DNA from: CAVPEW01 sp963703565
Lineage (GTDB): Bacteria; Actinomycetota; Acidimicrobiia; Acidimicrobiales; VFJN01
Length of the DNA: 64,000 bases
Direction of reading: 5' to 3'
Assembly (NCBI GenBank): GCA_963703565.1
Contig: CAVPEW010000034.1
Location: forward strand, 14,143 to 78,142
The notes beneath the pieces were generated by a model. The model was not told the origin of the DNA. It searched no databases and was given only the letters and a program-made list of their open reading frames with translations. Positions 42,763 through 51,464 of this stretch are shown in pieces (the stretch's first letter is position 1; every line of letters begins with the position of its first letter). Made by a program: the position numbers and the translations under genes.

Positions 42763-44230
42763 ATGAAGCTGTCCGAAAAGCTCGCCGCCCTCGAACAGGC
42801 AGAGGAGCGCGGCGCTCACGCCGCTCCGGCCGGGGCCGATTCCCCCGGCGGTCGCCGGCACGCGACCAAGCCCCCGGCGCGCACCGACTCGAGCTGGGAC
42901 GCCCGCAAGAAGAAGGTGCGCGAGCTCGTGCTCGACGACGTCGCGCCCCGAATGGGCGGCCTCACCGCCGACGAGCTCGCCGACGAGGTGAGGGCAAGCC
43001 TCGACGCCATCCTGACCCGAGAGGACGTAGCGGTCACCCCCATCGAGCGGCGTCGCTTCGTGCAGGAGGTGATGTCGGACACCCTCGGCTACGGACCGCT
43101 CGACCCGCTGCTCGCCGACCCCGACATCACCGAGGTCATGTGCAACGCCCACGACGACATCTGGGTCGAGCGAGCCGGGCTGATCGAGCGCACCGCCGTT
43201 TCGTTCAGCGACGACGCCCAGTACCGGGCGGTGATCGAGAAGATCGTGTCCGCCGTGGGACGGCGCGTCGACGAGGCCTCGCCTATGGTCGACGCCCGCC
43301 TGCCCGACGGATCCCGGGTCAACGCCATCATCCCGCCCCTGGCCCTGCACGGAGCGGTCCTGACCATCCGCAAGTTCTCCAAGGACCCCTACACGGCCAA
43401 GGACCTCATCAACTTCGGCACCTGGACCATCGACCTGATGACCGTGCTCGACGCCTGCGTGCGAGGCAAGCTCAACATCTTGGTCTCCGGCGGCACCGGC
43501 ACCGGCAAGACCACCAACCTCAACGTGCTGTCGGGCTTCGTCCCCGCAGGCGAGCGGATCATCACCATCGAGGACTCCGCCGAAGCTCCAGCTCCAGCAG
43601 CCGCACGTGATCAACCTCGAGTCCCGCCCCGCGAACGCGGAGGGAAACGGCCTGGTGTCGATCCGCGACCTGGTGCGAAACGCCCTGCGAATGCGCCCCG
43701 ACCGGATCATCGTCGGCGAGTGCCGTGGCTCCGAGGCCCTCGACATGCTCCAGGCCATGAACACCGGCCACGAGGGCTCCATGACCACCGTGCACGCCAA
43801 CTCGGCGCGCGACGCGCTCTCCCGTCTCGAGACGATGGTGCTCATGGCCGGCTACGACCTGCCCGTACGGGCCATACGTGAGCAGATCGCGTCGGGGATC
43901 GACCTGATCCTGCAGGTCACCCGATCCCCCGACGGCCGGCGTCTCGTGACCAGCCTGACCGAGCTGCAGGGCCTCGAGGGCGACACGATCCTGCTCCAAG
44001 ACGTGTTCGTGCACCGCAGCGACATCGGCGGCGACGCCCAACCGGTGGGCTCGCTCACGGCCACGGGCCTGCGACCAAAGTTCGTGGACCGCCTCGCCGA
44101 GGCCGACATCGCCCTGCCCGCCTCGGTGTTCAAGGCCCCGCCCGCCGCCCCGAACCCCCAAGGCGACCGCAGCCGCCGGGTCCGGGTGCCCACCGCACGC
44201 GAGCTGGCCGACCGCGAGCAGCTCCGATGA
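42763..44230 (+). CDS. cpaF: TadA/CpaF secretion ATPase (Tad cluster 1; one frameshift)
   Basis: Hexameric ATPase that powers Flp pilin assembly. GYGPLDPLLADPDITEVMCN, the Arg-rich DARLPDGSRVNAIIPP, Walker A GGTGTGKTT, Asp box IITIEDSAE, RMRPDRIIVGECRGSEALDML (Walker B) and His box TGHEGSMTTVHAN are all present. At GAAGCTC (43582-43588) one base is inserted; without it the Asp box reads EDSAELQLQQPHVINLESR and the protein has about 488 residues. ATG 42763 follows GGAGGAG. The stop overlaps the tadB start (ATGA). Confidence 0.88.
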
Positions 44231-45192
44231 GCGGCTCGCAGCTCCTAGCCGCCCTGCTGGTGGGGGGCGGCCTCGCCCTTCTGGCGACAGGCGTGCTGAG
44301 GCGCGGCTACGAGCGCGAGGACCAACTGGCAGACCTGCTCGACCTGCCCTGGGGCGAGCGTGACGTCGACCTTGCCGCCGCGGTGGACCAGCACTCCCCG
44401 CTGGTGGAGAGCACCATCGGCGCCGCTGCCCGGCTGATCGACCAGGTCGACGCCAAGGGGTCGGTGCTCGCCCTGCTCGAGCGGGCTCGGGTGCCGCTGC
44501 GGCCCGGCGAGCTGGGCCTGATCGTCGCCGCGGGCGGCACCGTGGTCGCCCTGGTGGTCTGGGCAGTCACCGAGAGCGCGCTCCTCGGAGCCCTCGCCCT
44601 GCTCCTGGCACCCGTGGCGGCGAGGGTCGCGCTGGTGCGCCTCGTCGCCCGGCGGAAGCGGCGATTCGAGGAGCAGCTCCCCGACGCCCTCAGCCTCATC
44701 GCCTCGTCGATGTCGGCGGGCCACACCTTCCTGCGCTCGATCCAGATGATGTGCGTGGAGGCGGAGCCGCCGCTCGCCGAGGAGTTCGCCCGAGTGGTGT
44801 CCGAGACCCAGCTCGGTGACCCCCTCATCGACGCCCTCGACCGCATGGCCGACCGGCTCGACATCCGCGACGTCGACTGGGTGGTGCAGGCCATCAAGAT
44901 CCAACAGACCGTCGGCGGACGGCTCGCAGAGCTGCTCGACACGCTCGCCGAGTTCATCCGCGCCCGTGAGGAGCTGCGCCGCGAGGTGCAGGTGCTCACC
45001 GCGGAGGGACGCACGTCGGCCTACGTGCTGGGCGCGCTGCCGATCGGCATAGGGCTGATCATCCAGACCCTCAACCCCGGCTACCTCGACCCGATGTTCG
45101 AGGGTTGGGGATGGATCTGGCTCGCCGGGAGCCTGGCGTCGGTGACCCTCGGCATGGTCGTGATCCTGCGCATGGTGAAGGTGGAGATCTGA
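44227..45192 (+). CDS. tadB: TadB-like platform protein, T2SS-F domain (Tad cluster 1)
   Basis: 321 residues. Inner-membrane platform on which the ATPase acts. N-terminal membrane segment, two central hydrophobic segments (LGLIVAAGGTVVALVVWAV; LLGALALLLAPVAARVAL), the T2SSF cytoplasmic domain (FEEQLPDALSLIASSMSAGH; VQAIKIQQTVGGRLAELLDT) and a C-terminal pair of segments. Starts by ATGA overlap with cpaF and ends overlapping tadC by one base. The equivalent gene in the other Tad cluster is fused to a vWA domain; this one is not. Confidence 0.9.
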   Translation: MSGSQLLAALLVGGGLALLATGVLRRGYEREDQLADLLDLPWGERDVDLAAAVDQHSPLVESTIGAAARLIDQVDAKGSVLALLERARVPLRPGELGLIVAAGGTVVALVVWAVTESALLGALALLLAPVAARVALVRLVARRKRRFEEQLPDALSLIASSMSAGHTFLRSIQMMCVEAEPPLAEEFARVVSETQLGDPLIDALDRMADRLDIRDVDWVVQAIKIQQTVGGRLAELLDTLAEFIRAREELRREVQVLTAEGRTSAYVLGALPIGIGLIIQTLNPGYLDPMFEGWGWIWLAGSLASVTLGMVVILRMVKVEI

Positions 45193-46115
45193 TGGCCGCC
45201 ACCGTCGGAGCAGTCCTGGCGCTGATCGGCATCGCCGGCGTCGGTGCCGGCCTGCTGCTCACCCGCACCCGGCCGGCCGTCGAGCCGGCGCAGGACTACC
45301 TGCTCAGCCTGGGCGAGATCGACGAGGGCGACGACTTCGACCGGATCCTCGCCGAGCCGTTCGTGCAGCGCGTGCTGCGCCCCATCGCCGGCTCGGTGAC
45401 CGGGCTGGTGGGCGGCGCCCTGCCCCGCAACTACCGACACGAGCTCGGCACCCAGCTGTTGCGCGCAGGCCTGGCAGGCCGCTTCCGGGTCGAGGAGGTG
45501 CTCACCCTCCAGGTGCTCGCCGGAGCGGCCGGCCTGGCGGTGGCGACGGTCCTGGCGGTGTTCGACGTCGTGGGCGCCGGGCTGGGGATCGCGTTGCTGT
45601 TCGTGCTCCCCGCCGCCGGGCTGCAGCTCCCGCGGACCTGGCTGCGACGCCGCGTCGAGGAACGGGCCGACGCGCTGCGCCGCGACCTGCCCGACACCAT
45701 CGACCTGCTCGCCATCTCGGTGGAGGCGGGCATGGGCTTCGAGGGCGCCATAGCCGTCGTGTGCGACAACTTCGACTCCCCCCTGTCCGACGAGCTGGCG
45801 CGTACGCTGCGGGAGATGGAGCTCGGCCTGCCCCGCAGGGACGCGCTCGCCAACCTCAAGCGGCGCACGGAGGTGCCGGAGCTATCCAACTTCGTGCTCA
45901 CCCTGACCCAGGCAGACGCCCTCGGCATGCCGATTGGCCGGGTGCTCAAGACCAGCGCGGCCGAGCAGAGGGTGCGTCGGCAGCAGTGGGCCAGGGAGAA
46001 GGCGGCCAAGCTGCCGGTGAAGATCCTCTTCCCCCTCGTGCTGTTCATCTTCCCGCCGATCTTCGTGATCGTGATGGGGCCGGCGGCCTCCGACATCGGT
46101 GGCGCCTTCGGCTGA
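45192..46115 (+). CDS. tadC: TadC-like platform protein, T2SS-F domain (Tad cluster 1)
   Basis: 307 residues. Partner of TadB. One N-terminal membrane segment, two in the middle (EEVLTLQVLAGAAGLAVATV; GIALLFVLPAAGLQLP), the T2SSF domain with LPDTIDLLAISVEAGMGFEGA, LTQADALGMPIGRVLK and the conserved REKAAKLPVKILFPLVLFIFP near the end. ATG 45192 overlaps the tadB stop by one base. A sensor kinase gene follows within about 45 bases. Confidence 0.9.
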   Translation: MAATVGAVLALIGIAGVGAGLLLTRTRPAVEPAQDYLLSLGEIDEGDDFDRILAEPFVQRVLRPIAGSVTGLVGGALPRNYRHELGTQLLRAGLAGRFRVEEVLTLQVLAGAAGLAVATVLAVFDVVGAGLGIALLFVLPAAGLQLPRTWLRRRVEERADALRRDLPDTIDLLAISVEAGMGFEGAIAVVCDNFDSPLSDELARTLREMELGLPRRDALANLKRRTEVPELSNFVLTLTQADALGMPIGRVLKTSAAEQRVRRQQWAREKAAKLPVKILFPLVLFIFPPIFVIVMGPAASDIGGAFG

Positions 46116-46159
46116 GCCAGCCGGCGGGCGACCGCGCCCTCGCTCCACCGTCCGACACG

Positions 46160-47800
46160 TTGGCCGCCTTCGGGCCGGCCGTGCTGCTGCTGCGGTGGGT
46201 GACCCTGGTGGCGGGCCTGGGCCTGGCCAGCGACGACCTGCGCGACGACGGGGGCCTGCTGGCAGCCACGGTGGTGCTGGTCGCCTACACCATGGTGCGC
46301 ACCGTGCGCCCGATCCGCGGCGACGAACGGGTCGTGCTGCTCGCCCTGATGGCCGAGATGGCCCTCACCGTCATCGTCGTCGACGCCACCGGCTACTGGA
46401 GCTCACCGCTGGCGTTCTCGCTGCTGGCCACCGCGGCGGTGGCCGGCTTCGCCGGCGGCTTCGCGTACGGCCTGCGGGTGGCGGTGGTGATCGTGGTGAC
46501 CGTTTCGCTGCCCTGGAGCCTCGACCCGATGTTCGGCGGCGACGACCCTTCGGTGACCCTGCAGTGGTCGACCGAGACGGTGCTCGTGGTCGTGATGGCC
46601 GGCTACGCGAGGCGGATCTCGGGAGAGGCCGACCGCCGCCAGCACCTGGCCATGGACCGCGTGACCCGCCTCAGCGACGCCAACGCCCTGCTGTTCTCCC
46701 TGAACCAGGTGGCTCAGACGCTGCCCGCCTCGCTGGACCTGGCCGAGGTGCTCGACTCCACGATGGAACAGATCGCCGCGCTGTTGGACCACGACGCCTC
46801 GGCGATCCTGCTCTTCGACGACACCGAGAACCGCTGGCAGGTCGCCCGCCGTTCCGGCGTGCGCCCCCCGAGCCGCCTGGTCACCGCGGAGCTGCCCCCG
46901 CCGCTGAACCGGGCCCGTCGCCTGCGCACGGTGCACGGCGAGCCGAACCTGTTGGCCCGCGGCGGGCCCGGCCTGGACCCCGGCGCCGGGTCGGGCCTCT
47001 ACGCCGTGCTCGCCACCCGCGGCTCGGTCATCGGTCTGCTCAGCGTCGAGCACGCGGACGCTCGCCACTTCGACGACCACGACCTCGAGCTGCTCGCCGG
47101 GCTCGCCGAACCGGCAGCTCTCGCCATCGACAACGCACGCTGGTTCGGACGGCTGCGCACCGTGGGCGCCGACGAGGAGCGCACCCGGATCGCCCGGGAC
47201 CTGCACGACCGGATCGGCCAGTCCCTCGCCTACCTCGCCTTCGAGCTGGACCGGGTGCTCAAGAACGCTCGCAAGAGCCGGACCGACGAGGAGACCGTCG
47301 CCGCTCTGGGCGAGCTCCGCGGCGACGTCCGAGGCGTGATCGGCGAGGTGCGCGACACGCTGTACGACCTGCGCACCGAGGTCACCGACAGCCACGGCCT
47401 CGTCGACACCCTCGAGCAGTTCCTGGCCCGTGTCGGCGAGCGCAGCGGCCTCGACGTGGTGCTGCGCAGCGAGCAGAGCGCACGGCTGCCGATCCTGCAG
47501 GAGCGCGAGCTGTGGCGCATCGCCCAGGAGGCCGTGGTCAACGTGGAGCGCCACGCCCGGGCCGCCACCCTCACCGTGTCGTGGTCCACCGACGGCCACG
47601 GTGCCGACCTCGAGGTGGCCGACGACGGCCGGGGCATGCCGGTCGGTCGCGCCGGGAGGTTCGACTCCTACGGCATGATCGGCATGCGCGAGCGGGCGGC
47701 GAGCATCGGGGCGACGCTGACCTTCGAGTCGACCCCGGGACGGGGCACCCGCGTCCGGGCCACCCTGGCCGACCACCACCCGCGAGGAGCCGAACCGTGA
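46160..47800 (+). CDS. NarL-type sensor histidine kinase with GAF domain
   Basis: About 546 residues from TTG 46160; CTG 46112, overlapping the tadC stop, is also possible and no ATG/GTG fits, so the start is uncertain. Five or six membrane segments, then a GAF domain (LDHDASAILLFDDTENRWQVA...), HisKA_3 with phospho-His in RIARDLHDRIGQSLAYLAFE, and a HATPase (AQEAVVNVERHA; VADDGRGMPVG; YGMIGMRERAASIGA). The LuxR-type regulator gene overlaps its end. Lying between tadC and the pilin genes, it probably controls pilus production, an inference from position. Confidence 0.85.
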   Translation: MAAFGPAVLLLRWVTLVAGLGLASDDLRDDGGLLAATVVLVAYTMVRTVRPIRGDERVVLLALMAEMALTVIVVDATGYWSSPLAFSLLATAAVAGFAGGFAYGLRVAVVIVVTVSLPWSLDPMFGGDDPSVTLQWSTETVLVVVMAGYARRISGEADRRQHLAMDRVTRLSDANALLFSLNQVAQTLPASLDLAEVLDSTMEQIAALLDHDASAILLFDDTENRWQVARRSGVRPPSRLVTAELPPPLNRARRLRTVHGEPNLLARGGPGLDPGAGSGLYAVLATRGSVIGLLSVEHADARHFDDHDLELLAGLAEPAALAIDNARWFGRLRTVGADEERTRIARDLHDRIGQSLAYLAFELDRVLKNARKSRTDEETVAALGELRGDVRGVIGEVRDTLYDLRTEVTDSHGLVDTLEQFLARVGERSGLDVVLRSEQSARLPILQERELWRIAQEAVVNVERHARAATLTVSWSTDGHGADLEVADDGRGMPVGRAGRFDSYGMIGMRERAASIGATLTFESTPGRGTRVRATLADHHPRGAEP

Positions 47801-48444
47801 CGATCCGAATCCTGCTGGCCGACGACCACCGCATGCTGCGCGAGGGCCTGCGGCGCTCGCTCACCGAGGAGGGCTTCGACGTGGTCGGCGAGGCCGAGAA
47901 CGGGGAGCAGGCGGTGGAGCGTGCGGCCAGCCTGCGCCCCGACGTCGTGCTCATGGACGTGTCGATGCCCGAGATGGACGGCGTCGAGGCCACCCGGCGC
48001 ATCGTGTCCGCCGGCGGCGCCTGCCGGGTCGTCATGTTGACCATGCACGCCGACCGCGAGGTGCTCGCCGACGCCATCCGAGCCGGGGCCTGCGGCTACC
48101 TGGTCAAGGACTGCTCCACCGACGAGGTCGCGGCGGCGGTGACCGCCGCCCACAGCGGGGAGACCGCCCTGTCGCCGCAGCTCGCGGCCACGATGCTCGA
48201 AGAGGTACGGCGGCTCGACTCGCCGACCGCGGCGGAGGCCGACCGGGTCGTCACCCGGCGCGAGGAAGAGGTGCTGCAGCTCATAGCCGACGGCTGCTCG
48301 ACCTCGGAGGTCGCAGCCCGCCTCTACATCAGCCAGAAGACGGTGAAGAACCACCTGGCGTCCATCTACCAGAAGCTCGACGCCAGGGACCGCACCCAGG
48401 CCGTGCTCCAGGCGGTGCGCATGGGCATCGTGCACCTCACCTGA
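47797..48444 (+). CDS. LuxR/NarL-type response regulator
   Basis: 215 residues. Receiver with acidic pair LLADDHRML, phospho-Asp VVLMDVSMPEMDG, Thr in VVMLTMHAD and Lys in YLVKDCS; then a GerE-type helix-turn-helix: VVTRREEEVLQLIADGCS and ISQKTVKNHLASIYQKLDARDR. GTG 47797 overlaps the kinase stop (GTGA), so the two are one unit. The pilin gene starts 165 bases downstream behind a separate candidate promoter, which is a natural target for this regulator. Confidence 0.93.
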   Translation: MTIRILLADDHRMLREGLRRSLTEEGFDVVGEAENGEQAVERAASLRPDVVLMDVSMPEMDGVEATRRIVSAGGACRVVMLTMHADREVLADAIRAGACGYLVKDCSTDEVAAAVTAAHSGETALSPQLAATMLEEVRRLDSPTAAEADRVVTRREEEVLQLIADGCSTSEVAARLYISQKTVKNHLASIYQKLDARDRTQAVLQAVRMGIVHLT

Positions 48445-48511
48445 ACGACCGAACGCGTAGGCCCATCGGCCCATCGTCGCCCCCACAGCGGCCGAAGGTC
48501 CGGATGGCCTA

Positions 48512-48540
48512 TTCAGCGCGAGCCACCCACCCCCGATACT
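48512..48540 (+). promoter_or_regulatory. candidate promoter of the Flp pilin genes
   Basis: TTCAGC (48512-48517), a 17-base spacer and GATACT (48535-48540), in the least GC-rich part of the gap. The -10 matches at four to five positions, the -35 weakly, as expected for an activated promoter. The start would be near 48547, leaving a 60-base leader with AAGGAG at 48593-48598. Confidence 0.45.
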
Positions 48541-48609
48541 CATGAGCGACAAGCCCATGCCGGGACGGGCGGGGCGCATCGGAACCCTGACCAAGGAGTC
48601 ACCACCATC

Positions 48610-48798
48610 ATGATCAGCTCGATCGAGTTCCTCGCCACCTGGCTGCGGGCCCGCTTCACCGACGAGGACCGAGGCGCCTCCCTCGTGGAGTACGCCCTGC
48701 TCGTGGCGCTCATCGCCGTCGTGTGCATCGTCGCCGTTCAGGTCCTCGGCGACAACGCATCCAAGAAGTTCAGCTCGGTCGGCGAAGCCGTCAACTAG
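48610..48798 (+). CDS. flp: Flp/Fap-type pilin 1
   Basis: 62-residue prepilin, the structural subunit of the Tad pilus. A leader rich in charged residues ends at the prepilin peptidase site RG/ASLVEYALL, with the essential Glu-Tyr at +5/+6, then a hydrophobic helix (LVALIAVVCIVAVQVLG) and a short tail. AAGGAG lies 11 bases upstream of ATG 48610. Very similar to the next gene. No prepilin peptidase (TadV/CpaA) is in the window. Confidence 0.92.
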   Translation: MISSIEFLATWLRARFTDEDRGASLVEYALLVALIAVVCIVAVQVLGDNASKKFSSVGEAVN

Positions 48799-48823
48799 CC
48801 GGCGACCGGCCGACACCGTGCGA

Positions 48824-48857
48824 CGACCGTGGAGGGCCGATGTGCCCTCCACGGTCG
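48824..48857 (+). promoter_or_regulatory. perfect 14-bp stem-loop between the two pilin genes
   Basis: 48824-48837 pairs perfectly with 48844-48857 around the six-base loop CGATGT. It lies 26 bases after pilin 1 and 59 before pilin 2 and has no T-tract. It could partly terminate or protect the pilin 1 message, so that the major pilin is made in excess. Structure seen, function inferred. Confidence 0.6.
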
Positions 48858-48915
48858 CGTCCGGGCCCACATCGTTCGTCGACCCGACCTCGGGCCGTTC
48901 GCCACCGGAGAGCCC

Positions 48916-49107
48916 ATGCACCCCGAACCACCCACGCCGACCCCCGAGCAACCCAACGACGGGCATGAGCGGGGCGCCAGCCTCGTCGAATACGCCCTGC
49001 TCGTGGCGCTCATCGCGCTGGTGGCCGTCGTCGCCGTGCAGTTCTTCGGCGACCAGACCTCGGCCAGCTTCGACAGCTCGGCCACCTCGCTGCTGCGCGC
49101 CAACTGA
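48916..49107 (+). CDS. flp: Flp/Fap-type pilin 2
   Basis: 63 residues from ATG 48916 (GGAG at 48906-48909); the frame extends upstream but that part is noncoding hairpin sequence. Pro-rich leader (HPEPPTPTPEQPNDGHER), peptidase site RG/ASLVEYALL identical to pilin 1, hydrophobic helix ALIALVAVVAVQFFG, then a divergent Ser-rich tail. Two near-identical cores with different leaders and tails point to duplication and possible major/minor roles, or one pilin for each Tad machine. Confidence 0.9.
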   Translation: MHPEPPTPTPEQPNDGHERGASLVEYALLVALIALVAVVAVQFFGDQTSASFDSSATSLLRAN

Positions 49108-49122
49108 ACGGGCGCAACGGGC

Positions 49123-50548
49123 CTACCCGAGTGCGGCGCAGGCCGGCGAGCCGCGCCGGCAGTACAGCGACCAGGAGTCATCGACGTAGCGCGGCTGCCA
49201 CGCAGCTGAGGCGCCCAGCACCGAGGCGAGAGGGCGGGCGCGCTCCCACACGACCAGGTCGACCCGGTAGCTGTCCAGGATCTGCGCCCAGCGGGCGTCG
49301 CCGTCCGCGAGCGCGAAGTAGTCCTCGGCCACCCGGTCCGGGAACATGTCGAAGCGGTCGTCGAAGAACACCTGGGCCCGCTCGCCGTAGAGCACCTCGA
49401 GGAAGTTGCCGGCGAGCCTCCGGGACCACCACCCGGGCCCCGGGCAGCAGGCCCCGCTCGGCCAGCAGGGCGAACGGAGCCGCGGGGTACGAGTGCAGGG
49501 CCAACGAGCCCTCCCCCAGGCGCACGGGCACCACGAGCATCGCCGCGAGGGAGGCCAGAGCCAGGCCCAGCCGGGCCGGTCGTCCCGCGGTGGCCGAGCG
49601 CAGGGTCCCCACCTCGGGCAGCGCTGGAGCCGCCGCCCACACGGCCACCACCGAGGCGAAAGCGACGTTGCGCAGCGCCAGCAGGCCGGCCAGCGCGAAC
49701 ACCGCGGCCGGGAGGCGCCGGCTCCAGGCCAACGAGCCCGCGGTGAGCACCGTCAGGCCCACCAGGGCCAGGAAGGCCAACTGCGGAACGTCGTCGAAGG
49801 TGGGCGAGCGCCACTCCACCACCTCTCGCAGCGAGCCGCCCGACAGCAGCGAGGCGAACGGGAAGGCGAGCAGGCGCGGCCCCCAGGGCGAGACGGCCCC
49901 CAGGGCGCAGCCCAACACCGACGCGCCCACCGCGCTCCAGTCGCCGCGGACCACGCGGCGCCTGTCGAGCGCTCGGCCCAGCGACCACAGGCCCACCAGA
50001 CCCAGACCGACGGGGAACGAGCCGTGCACGTTCACCCACAGGGCGAACAGCGCTACGAGCCACCACGGCCGAGCACCGGCCTCGATCAGGGCCAGCACCA
50101 AAGCGAACAGGACCAGGGCGACCATGTAGGGCCGCTCAGTCCACATCCCCGCCCCGACGGTGAGCGCCACGACCACCAGGGCCAGGCGCGCCACGACCGA
50201 CTCGACCGGTGCGCTCAAGCGCCAGATCAGCGCGGTCAGCACCGCGGCGACCACGCCGAAGAGCAGCCGGATCCCCACCGGCCCCCAAAGCTGCTCGACG
50301 CCGGCGATCGCGACCGACACGAGCCAGCTCTGCACCGTCCAGTCGTGGCCGGCCGCTGTGAACGAGTAGGGATCGACCGTGGGCACCCCGCCGCCGTCCA
50401 GGATCAGGCGCCCGGTTGCCAGGTGGGTCAGGAAGCTGTTGTCGCGCAGCGGCCGAGCGCCGATGGCGAAGCCCACCACGACCACCGCGACGCCCAGCGC
50501 GTCGCCCAGGGTCGGCGCGCGCCAGGGGGGAACCCGCGGGGCGCGCAC
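49123..50548 (-). CDS. GT-C-like polytopic membrane protein (one frameshift)
   Basis: About 474 residues after correction. Roughly ten membrane segments; N-terminal loop HLATGRLILDGGGVPTVDPY and HDWTVQSWLVS resembles the first outer loop of membrane glycosyltransferases of GT-C fold. A soluble C-terminal part (QVFFDDRFDMFPDRVAEDYF) ends with two Cys (LYCRRGSPACAALG). One inserted base at GAGCCTC (49414-49420) breaks the frame; corrected it reads VVVPELAGNFLEVLYGERAQ. It starts 4 bases after tadC2, so it belongs to the second Tad unit and might glycosylate pilin or envelope (inference). Stop faces pilin 2 with only 15 bases between. Confidence 0.75.
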
Positions 50549-50552
50549 CCGC

Positions 50553-51464
50553 TCAGAAGCTGTCGGCGATCTGCAACGCAGCCGGCGCCAGGATCACCAC
50601 GAACAACGCCGGGAACACGCAGAACACCATCGGGATCAGCATCTTCACCGGCGCCTTCTGGGCCCGCTCCTCGGCGAGCTGACGCCGCTTCACCCGCATC
50701 TCCTCGGCCTGCGCCCGCAGCACACGGCCGATCGACACGCCGAACGTGTCGGCCTGCAGGATCGCCAGCACGAACGAGCGGATCTCGGGGATGTTCGTTC
50801 GGGTGTCGAGCGCCCTCAGGGCGTCAGCCCGGCTGGCCCCCGCCCGGATCTCGCCCAGCATGCGGGAGAACTCGTCGGTGAGAGGCCCCGGAACAGCGGC
50901 CACCGTGCGGTCCAGCGCCTGCTCGAAGCCCAGGCCCGCCTCCACCGAGATGACCAGCAGGTCCATCAGGTCGGGCAGCTTGGCGCGCAACTGGAAGGCC
51001 CGATCCTGGACCTCGCGGTTGAGGATCGCGTCGGGGCCCAGGATGCACACGCCCGCAGCCAACAGGGTCGCCATCAGCCGGGCGGTGCCCGAGATCGGCA
51101 CGAACCACCACACCGCAAGGGCCGCCACCGGCGCCGCCGCCACGGTCAGCACCCGTACGGCCAGGAACCGGTCGACGTCGCCGGCAGCGGCGCGGCCCGC
51201 GGACTGCAGCTTCGTCCTGGTCCGCTCCAGGTAGCCCGCAGGCGTGAATCGCCGGCCCAGGCCGGTCAACCCCGACAGCAGCGGCGTCACGGCCCGGTCG
51301 CGCAGCGGCGTCAGCAGCTCCTTCTCCCGGATCGACTCGACCTCGTAGTCCTGCAGCTGGCGCAGCGAGGCGCGCACCACCGCCTTCTCCTCGGCCTGGC
51401 CCAGCGCCGTGAACAGCACGAGGCCCAAGGCCAGCCCGACACCGACCACGCCCAGTGCCAGCAT
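50553..51464 (-). CDS. tadC: TadC-like platform protein (Tad cluster 2)
   Basis: 303 residues with the same layout as tadC of cluster 1: N-terminal segment (GVVGVGLALGLVLFTALG), two middle segments, T2SSF domain (LRAKLPDLMDLLVISVEAGLGFEQAL; LQADTFGVSIGRVLRAQAEE) and the ERAQKAPVKMLIPMVFCVFP end. ATG 51464 overlaps the vWA-TadB stop (ATGA). Identity to cluster 1 is clearly partial, so this is an old duplication or separate acquisition. Confidence 0.9.
   Translation of the reverse strand: MLALGVVGVGLALGLVLFTALGQAEEKAVVRASLRQLQDYEVESIREKELLTPLRDRAVTPLLSGLTGLGRRFTPAGYLERTRTKLQSAGRAAAGDVDRFLAVRVLTVAAAPVAALAVWWFVPISGTARLMATLLAAGVCILGPDAILNREVQDRAFQLRAKLPDLMDLLVISVEAGLGFEQALDRTVAAVPGPLTDEFSRMLGEIRAGASRADALRALDTRTNIPEIRSFVLAILQADTFGVSIGRVLRAQAEEMRVKRRQLAEERAQKAPVKMLIPMVFCVFPALFVVILAPAALQIADSF

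Noticed and set aside
43582..43588. Programmed ribosomal frameshifting in cpaF and the other split genes
   Set aside because: No slippery heptamer or downstream structure, the same motif recurs in unrelated housekeeping genes, and the paralogous cpaF2 is intact.
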